Assembly (NCBI GenBank): GCA_036346375.1
Contig: JAYEVE010000231.1
Coordinates: 1 to 64,000, forward strand
DNA: 64,000 bases
Source of the DNA: Guadua angustifolia
Taxonomy: Eukaryota > Streptophyta > Magnoliopsida > Poales > Poaceae
Direction of reading: 5' to 3'
Shown here: piece by piece, positions 50,901 through 59,900 of the stretch
Layout: the number at the start of each line of letters is the position of its first letter
How positions within the stretch are numbered: the first letter of the stretch is position 1
The notes under the pieces: model-generated
Databases searched by the model: none
What the model saw: only the letters and a program-made list of their open reading frames with translations
Told to the model about the DNA's origin: nothing
Translations under genes and position numbers: made by a program

Positions 50901-53900
50901 ATGCTTTCATCAGGAGTTAAGGACGATAGGACTTACCGACTTACCGAAGCTGCTCAACTAGTCGAATACAGCATGTCGCAGCTCGCGGCCTCGCGCAGAT
51001 GGGCTCGTCTCGTCGGCCTCGACGTCGGCCGTCGGGGCGATGGCACCACCGTCCACTCCACCGGGAAGGCGGGAAGCGCAAGAGATCGGAACTGTGCTGT
51101 GGGCTGTGGCCAAAGGAGTACTGGCTGCGGCAGCCGGCAGACAAGAAGCCGAAGTGCCCAACGTTTCTTGCTTAGTGCAACGTTCCAACTTCCAAATATG
51201 TTGGGTCTATACATATGCAGTATATACAACATACCTTGACCTTGTAAATTGTAGGTGGGGCAGCAGCCCAAGCTGCCCCACCGTTGGGTCCGCCCCTGGG
51301 AGTGTTGAAGTATTAGTGAATTGTTATCTGTCTTTCCTTATCAGCTTAGACTTTTGCAGTATATGCAACACAATAAAACGGCTTGCAGGCTTGCTAGATA
51401 TCAAAATTTACTGTTTTAAATATCTCAGCGATTAAAACATGCTGATATTTCGACTATAACAAAATTTAAGAGATTTCAACGGCTTCTTCTTCGAACTCGT
51501 CACGGACTCATCTTCCCCGCCAAGCAGCACTACCACCTTGCTATGCACTTCGTCGACGGCCGAGTGGCACCACCCCTTAAAAATGATGCACATGGTTATA
51601 AGACATTACGGTATGAAAATATTAACAAAAAATCAATCTACCCTGTAACAAAATTTCAAATCTAAATTCAACATACACGTTGAGAAACAAAAGAAAATTC
51701 CGTTTAAAAGGAAATTAATTCGAAGACAAAGCGAAAAAAAAAGAGGCTACTATTCACAGCATTTTCTCATTTTTGTTTCTGGTAGCACTAGATATGTACT
51801 CTATTTATGCCTAAGGCAAACAACCCCATTCAAGATCGTTCGCTTGTGCTCTAATCCTCTTCATCTTCGTATAGAGGTGGGCGTCGTGCCATGATGGACC
51901 TACACAGCATGGGCCCATCATGCTGCATGCCTAAACCATGACGTACCGCCACAGTTCAGCCTGCACAGTGTGCAGGCCATGATCATCTTCGACGAGCCTA
52001 GGCATATTTCATTTAAAATTCTTATTTACTTTATGCCATGCCGATCTAGACTTAGACCCATTTACAAAATTATGATGAGAGAGAAGAAGCTGAAGACGCA
52101 TGTAGTTGAGACAGTGGACACAAATATTGGGAAAAAGAACTAAATTTTATTCATTTTTGAACATGTACAGAATAATGCTTCGTTAAAAACTTTACACCAA
52201 GTGTAGGATATCCCAATGCGGAGTGGCTCGGTGCCAGTGAGCATGTATTCTCTCGTTCACATTCTCCATCTTTTAATATCTCCGTTGTCTCTCCTTTCTC
52301 CGTATATGAGGACCGCAAAAAGCGTCGGCTGTAAAGCGAGCCACAACATGACACAATGTCACGGCAGAGCACACTGCCGTATGTCATGCCTGCTTTGGGC
52401 CCAGCGGGCCTATTTTGTGCCATGTCGGCCCAAGCATAGCCTATACTGGTGTGTCTTTCCGTGCCACCCATCATACCCGACTGTGAGGTCCGGTACGGCC
52501 TTGTCATTCATGATGTTCCGTGCCGTGTTTCAGTTGTGCCATAGGCTGGCTCACAAAAAAACCTGGCTTATTGCCCAGGTCTACCTTCACATAGTAACTC
52601 CTACTTGTGCCTGCACGCTGGTCGCCATTGGGACGGTCTCGAATGGGAAACAGTTTTTCAGAGTTGAGGGATCGATTAATTGAAGGAGTAGAAGAACAGA
52701 ACAGCCCATGTTAGGACCTGGGTTGACTGACTTTGACAATTGTATCAGGTAGGTTTAAGCACCATTAATTTGGAGATTGTTATATAGTGAACACGAGCAA
52801 CTTCTTTTTGTAATGTCAATAGTTGATATTTGAAAATTTTGACTTCAAAGTTGGAAACTTTGAGCTAAATGTTTTAAAATCGATGTTGAAAGTTCAAAAT
52901 TTCAAGTTTTAAGTGTCACTAATTAGGTGTGAATGCCTGGTTACTATGTTTGAGGCCGCATTTGCGACCCTGCTAGCACTACTTGCTATGCTAACGTTAC
53001 TTGCAAGGAGAAATTTTATCACACATTATATTAGTAGTATATAGTGGGTATTGAAAATCAGATCTAGCCATTGATTTATTAAAGGTGTTTCTACTACTCT
53101 ATTACTAAGGGAAGTATAAATAAATTCTACTTAATCTGATCTGTTGGATTGAAAAGAATGAAGTGTTTATATTGAATTTAGTGTATCGTAAAAGAGCTTT
53201 AATTACCAGAATGATTTTAATTCTATTTTTCCTTGCTGATTGATTTTGATTCCATTTTTCCTTGCTCTACGTACTAACTTGCTCTGTCAAAACCACAGGT
53301 ATTTTATTATAATTGATGATATATGGGACAAAACAGCGTGGAAAAATATCAAATGTGCACTGGTTGAGAACAATTGCGGTAGTAGAATTATCACGACAAC
53401 TCGCGTGGCCAATGTTGCTGTATCATGCTGCTCCAACATTGATGGTACAATTTATAAACTAAATCCACTTTCTCATGATGACTCGAAGAAGTTGTTCTAC
53501 AAAAGAATATTTGGCTGTGAAGATGGTTGCCATCCGGATCTGAAACAAATATCTGAGAAAATTCTAAGAAAATGTGGTGGAGTGCCCTTAGCCATCATCA
53601 CTATAGCAAGTCTATTGGCGAATAAACCAAGAAATATAAATCAATGGAACAGTGTGCATAATTCCATTGGCTCTGGACTTGGAAAATGCACCAATATGGA
53701 GAACATGCGTCAGATATTATCTATTAGCTATTATGATTTACCCTTACAGCTAAAACCTTGTTTGCTGTATCTAAGTGTTTTTCCGGAGGATTACAGCATT
53801 TCAATAGATCAGTTGGTTCGAAGATGGATATCTGAAGGCTTTGTCCATGGAGAACATGCGGATACTTTATATGAACTAGGAATTTCATACTTATGGGAGC

Positions 53901-56900
53901 TGATTAATAGAAGCATGATTCAACCAGAACACATGCACGCTAATGGAAGGACAGAAGCATGTCGTGTGCATGATATGATACTAGATCTCATCACATCCTT
54001 GTCATCAGAAGAAAATTTTGTCACTACTTTAAATGGACATCGTCCCACAAATCTTCCAGAGAAGATTCGCCGATTATCCCTCAAGAGCACTGAAGAAGAG
54101 CGTACCATACCACAGGAAACCTTGAGGATGTCGCATGTGAGATCACTTATCATCTTCCCTAGTGCTACTGACTTGATACCGCCTCTTTCAAGCTTCCAAG
54201 TTTTGCGAGTATTGGATTTAGAACATTGTCGTAACCTGGAGAATCATCACATTACTGGTGTTGGGAATTTGTTTCATTTGAGGTATCTGGGACTAAGGGA
54301 TACGAATATTACCAACCTCCCAAAAGAAATTGGGAAGTTGCATCGTTTGCATACATTGGACTTGGGTCAAACTAGCATAACTGATCTGCCATCAACTATT
54401 GTTCAGCTAAAACAACTGGTGCGCCTATACATTGAACCATCGGTGAAGCTGCCAGATGGGATTGGGAACTTAAAATCACTACAGGTGCTGATATCAATCG
54501 GTATCAGCAGCTCACCAAACATCGTAAGAGAGCTAGGCAATCTAACCGAACTGAGAATGCTCAGAGTTACATTGAGTAGTGGTATTGATGCATGGAACAA
54601 GAGCTATGAGAAACCTTTGCTTGATTCCTTGTGCAACCTGCAGAAAATCACAGAACTACACATTCGTTCTTATGAACTACCCACAGAGTTCATTGCTGAT
54701 CTGGAATGTTTCCCTCAATGTATTAAAAACTTTTTCAGTTCCGGCATATCTAGTTTGCCAAGGTGGATGAACTCTTCGCTCTCAGACCTATCCATCATAA
54801 CCATGAGACTCAACATACTACAACAAGAGGACATCCAAAATTTTGGGGCCTTACCATCTCTGCATCATCTCTCTCTTTCCGTGCTCAAAATAGAAACCAC
54901 AGAAGAAAGGTTGGTCATTGGCAATACGGATCATGCAAACTTCAGGTGCCTTTATCAGTTTGTCATTAGTAGTGATGCAATGGGGCTCACGTTTTCACAA
55001 GTAGCTATGCCAAGGCTTGCAATCCTTGAAATTGCATATAGAGTTCGTGACACAAATGATGAATATGGTGATTCAGTTCTCGGCTTGGAGAACCTCAGTT
55101 CTCTTAAGCAAGTCACTGTTAAAATTGACTGTGGGGGTTCCAGAGTTTGTGAGGTTGATGACGCTGATGCTGCTATGTCGAAGGCAACTAGCATGAATCC
55201 CAATCATCCAAGGCTTGATGTCATCAGATATCATGAAGACGAAATTATAGATGTCGAGAAACTTCAGGTCCTTGAGGAAACAATGAAACAAGGAGAAGAC
55301 GAGGTATTAACTATTAATTTTATATTTTTTGTATCAAGTGGTATACTTGTCATCCGTTTTATAATTTTTTTCTTACATCCACTATACCTTCAAAATTTTA
55401 GGGAATGAATTACGTTCCTTGCAGAATACATGTTCTGGGTTGAGTAAACTACCATTCTCTTTTAAACTTGAAGGACCGGAAAGGGATTAGAGACATGAAT
55501 AGAAGCCGAGTAAAAAACATTTCTAAAAAAACAAATGAAAACCTCTCTAGGTCAAAGAAGTGCGGAAAAATAAATTTTCTGAGAAATTCACCTTTGGGGT
55601 GGCATTACCATAATTAAATGGGCGGTAGAATGAACAGTAAAATCAACACGACTTGAAAAATAAAAATCAATATATCTTATGATCAACTGATTGAAAACCC
55701 ACAAAATTTTGTATGTTCATTCCTATGGATGTCACGAACCTATTCCAACCTTCAATTAAAACGATTAATGTCAAAGTTCTAACATTTTTCAAGTTTACCA
55801 AAGATTGCACTAAAACTAAGTCAAAACACAAATCTTCACCCTGTGCTTGCTCGTGGGGATTTGATGATCCAGATAACCTTCATTGGCCTCCCACATGTCA
55901 CAGCAAGTAAGAGCTCCAAAGAAATTGCCCCCAATATCTCAAGAACACAATCTTCTGAAAATATTTCTCTCTCAAGTCAAAAACCGGTTTCTTAATAATC
56001 TCTTGATAGCTTGCCTAGATGATTGGATACAATCTCTAGAGGATATATCTATTAATTACTCATCCCTAGCAACACAAGATCAAGAGAAGAAGAAACCAAA
56101 TAAGAAAGATTATAAACTCAAGAAGATGAAAGATCAGAACAAGAAGCAAAACTTGAGCACGAATTTTATCTTTATTTCTGAGTGAGATGGATGATTATAA
56201 AGTCTCTCACCTGAAGGCAAAGCTTCCAAAGAGCACTCACATATCCACAAAAGAAAAACAAAATCTTGTAGAAACCGTAATCCTTCTCCTAAGCTTAGTG
56301 TCTTTGAGCCTAATCTCTCTCTACATCTCCTTATATAAAGGAGACAACCCTAACTCTAAAATTTGGACACACAAGTGGATACTATCCATATTTACATGGG
56401 CTAACTTGATAACCCAATACAAAAAATTGTGTATTACACTCACACATCATGCTTTTCAAAGCGGCTATCACAAGATGCTCCAATTCACTCCATAAGCCCA
56501 AATTCGCAACCATCTCCACTTTGGCTTGACCTAAACCACTTAGGACACTACCACAATTTTCCAAACCGCCTTGATCCCTAATAATGGGTAAATTACCAAT
56601 TTGCTTGACGACCATTCTTTCCCTTCCACTCGAAGCATCGCTCATACTTCGTCATCCACCATGTGACCCCGATGACTTCCTACTAATCCTCTCACACGTT
56701 CGAGCTCCCCTGAACTGTCCTCGCTTGCAAATGGGCTTAAGTCACTTGGCGCACCACATGTCCTTGACCACTTCACCAAGACTGCACTGGCTTCCTTGAT
56801 CGTTCTGGACCTCAATTCCTCCTTAAGCCTAGTCTCGATCTATGCCATTGCCCGCCATGTCCATCACCAGTGTTTCACACTCTGGCTCATTGTTTTCCCA

Positions 56901-59900
56901 GCTCGCAATCACTTTCCAGCTTCAATCATCTTCCGGCGTCCCTTGACCGTTTTGGACCTCACCTCTCCTAGCCTAGTCCTGGTCTCGTCTGCCTCACCAT
57001 TTCCTATCTCTGAAGTCCTACAACCACACAGACCACCAAACCGTCTTGTAGCACTATTCATAAAAATATACAATAAATATGACATAATCAATAGATCATA
57101 CACCACAATTCCTAGCAAAGTTGGTACTACTGCTGCCAAGGCCGGTTGAACCACCCCAGTACTACCACCATCCTGGGGCCGGTAGTACCGCTCCACACGA
57201 ACCCATTTTTCCACTCCCTGAAAAATAACTACTGCTATCTAGGAGCCAGTAGTATCGCACCCCCGGTACTACTGTTCCATATGATTGGTAGTGCCAATCA
57301 CACTCGATCTAGAGAAACACCATTCTAGAAAAAACCTCCCGCCTACCATTCTGGAAATATAGTAAGTAAAAACTTGAAATCTCATCAAGTTTTCATTAAA
57401 ACTCAAAATTTAATTTTTAGCAAACTTAGCATGATAAAGAAATATGAATTTAGATATGACTAAGATAGAATTGATCCACATAAAAGTAGCATGGTGTATA
57501 ACATGAATGATAATTCATTTGCATAATCGACAAAGCTCATTTGAAACAAAAAATGAAGTCTATATCGAATGCATAAAGAAAAGCTTCTCAAAACATCCCC
57601 TCAACAAGTAAATCAGTTTAAAGTACAAATCTAGTTCAAGTTGAGTTATTTTCAAATTAAGTGTGTTAAAACGTCCAAATGAACTCCACTAAAACCAAAA
57701 AGATAGAATGCGAAGAGAAAACCGAGAAAAGAAAAACTAGGTGACTATAGAGTATAAAAAATGATAGAGAACACTATGGCTTAAACAGGCTCTTATCTTT
57801 CCCATATGACTAACATAAGAAAACTGACTCTACAAACCCAAACTAGAGTACACACAAACTCTATCTTCCCAAAGGGCCCAATACCTGCTAGACCTATTAG
57901 ACTGTGAGGGAACTCAACCTAGAGAAAAGAGATAATAGCTAATTATGTATGATAACAACATATAGTATAAGATGAGAGATCCATGCAAAACATGCCAGAG
58001 TCTAAATGAAGAGAATTCAATACTATAAAAGCAGAGCCCAAAGACACCTAAAACATGCATGGAAAGGGAACATTAAAATCGGCACGACTTCAAAAATGAA
58101 AATCGATGTATCTTTTGATCGGCTGATCGAAAACCTATGAAATTTTGTATGCACCTTCCTATGGATGTTATAAACCTATTCTAACCTTTAAGGATTGATA
58201 TCAAAATTCTGACCTTTTTCAAGTTTACCGAATGTTGCACAAAAACCGGGTCAAAACCCAAATCTTCACTATGTACATGGTCGTGGGGATTTGATGATCA
58301 AAATGACCTTAGAGGACCTCCTACTTGTCACGACAAACAAGTGCTCCAAAGAAATTGCCCCCAAAAACTCAGAAACACAATTTTCTAGAAATTCTTCTCT
58401 CTCAAATCAAAAATTGGTTTCTTAAGAATCTCTTGATGAACACGTGAGTGTTTGCCTAGATGATTGGGATATGATTTCCAGAGAATATATCCATCAATCA
58501 CTCATTCTTGGCAGCACAAGATCAAGAGAAGAAGCCAAACAAGAAAGATCATAAACTCAAGAAGAGAGAAGGCCAAAACAAGAGGAAAAACTTGAGCATG
58601 AATTTGATCTTTATTTTAGAGCAAGATGGATGATTACAAAGAATCTTACCTGAGGGAAAATTTTCCAAAGAGCACTCACACACCTATACAAGAAAATCAA
58701 CATCTTGTGGAAAACCTAATCCTTCTTTTAGGCTTAGTGGCTTCGAGCCACACCTCCTTCTACATCTCCTTATATAAAGGAGGCAACGCTAACCTTAAAA
58801 CCTAGACAAACAAGTGGATACCATCCGTATTTACATAAGCTAACCCGATAACCCAACACACGTAACGGGTTTTATACTCACACATGCACGCTTCTCAAAG
58901 CAGCTATCACAAGACGCTCCAATTCGCTCTATGAGCTTGAATTCGCGTCCATCTCCACTTTAGCTTGATCTAACCCACTTAGACTACTGCCACAGTTTTT
59001 AAAACCGCCTTGATCCCCTGTAATGGGAAATTACCAATTTGCCTCACGGCCGGTCTTTCCCTTCAACTTGAAGTATCACCCATGCTTTGTCATCCACCAT
59101 GTGGCCACAATAACTTCCCGCCAAGCCTTTCACAAGTTTAAACTTCCCCAAACTATCCTCACTTGCAAACGATCCCAAGTTACTTTTCCTTACTTGCTTG
59201 ACCGTTCTGGACCTGAACTTCTCCTTGAGCCTAGTCCCGGTCCATGCCATTGCCTGCCATGTACATTACCAGTACTTCACGCTCTAGCTCCTTGTATTCT
59301 TAGCTCGCAACCACTTCCCAGCTTTAATCATCTTCCGGTGTCCCTTGACTGTTCTGGATGTCAGCTCTCCTAGTCTAGTCCTTGTCTCCTCCGCCTCACC
59401 ATGACCTAGCTCCGAAGTTCTGCGACCACATAGAAAACTAAACCGTCATGTAGCATTGTTCAAAAAATATGCAATAAACATTACATAATTCACAGAGAAT
59501 AGACCATAATTCCCTAGCAAAGTCAGTACTGTTGTTGCCAGGGCCGGAAGTACCACCCAGGTACTATCGCCAATCTGGGGCCAATAGTACAGCTCTGCAC
59601 GAACCCATTTTCACTCCTTGGAAAATAACTACCGCTATCTAGGAGCCGGTATTACTACACCCCTGATACTACCGCCACATATGACCGGTAGTGCCGATCA
59701 AGCTCGAGCCAGAGAAACACCATTCTAGAAGAAACCTCCCACCTTCTAGAGGCCAGTAGTGCTACTCCCCGGCACTATTGCTGCCAAGAGGCCGGTACTA
59801 CTACCAATCTTGAAAACACCTCAAATTGCTTCCAAATTCAAGGCAAATACAAATCAAACTCAAACTTGAGCACCATAAGCTCAAACACAGTTAATTATTC

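Larger units (their letters stand above)
26981..53298 (+). other. Giant intron 1 (26.3 kb), nested transposons
   Basis: Bounded by GTAATG and CCACAG. It splits the NB-ARC between P-loop and kinase-2. The separate entries below describe the copia element, solo LTR, LINE tail, tRNA-like foldback, hAT-like elements and duplications. Stretches not listed (26981-27240, 33000-35370 in part, 42400-42700, 43718-44953, 51300-53007) show no gene. I saw no other host exon inside it. Confidence 0.8.

Noticed and set aside
51850..52560. Possible gene or hAT element in the segment with GTGGGCGTCGTGCC and GTGCCGTG repeats
   Set aside because: It has some repeat-like texture, but I could not define inverted ends, a target duplication or a domain.
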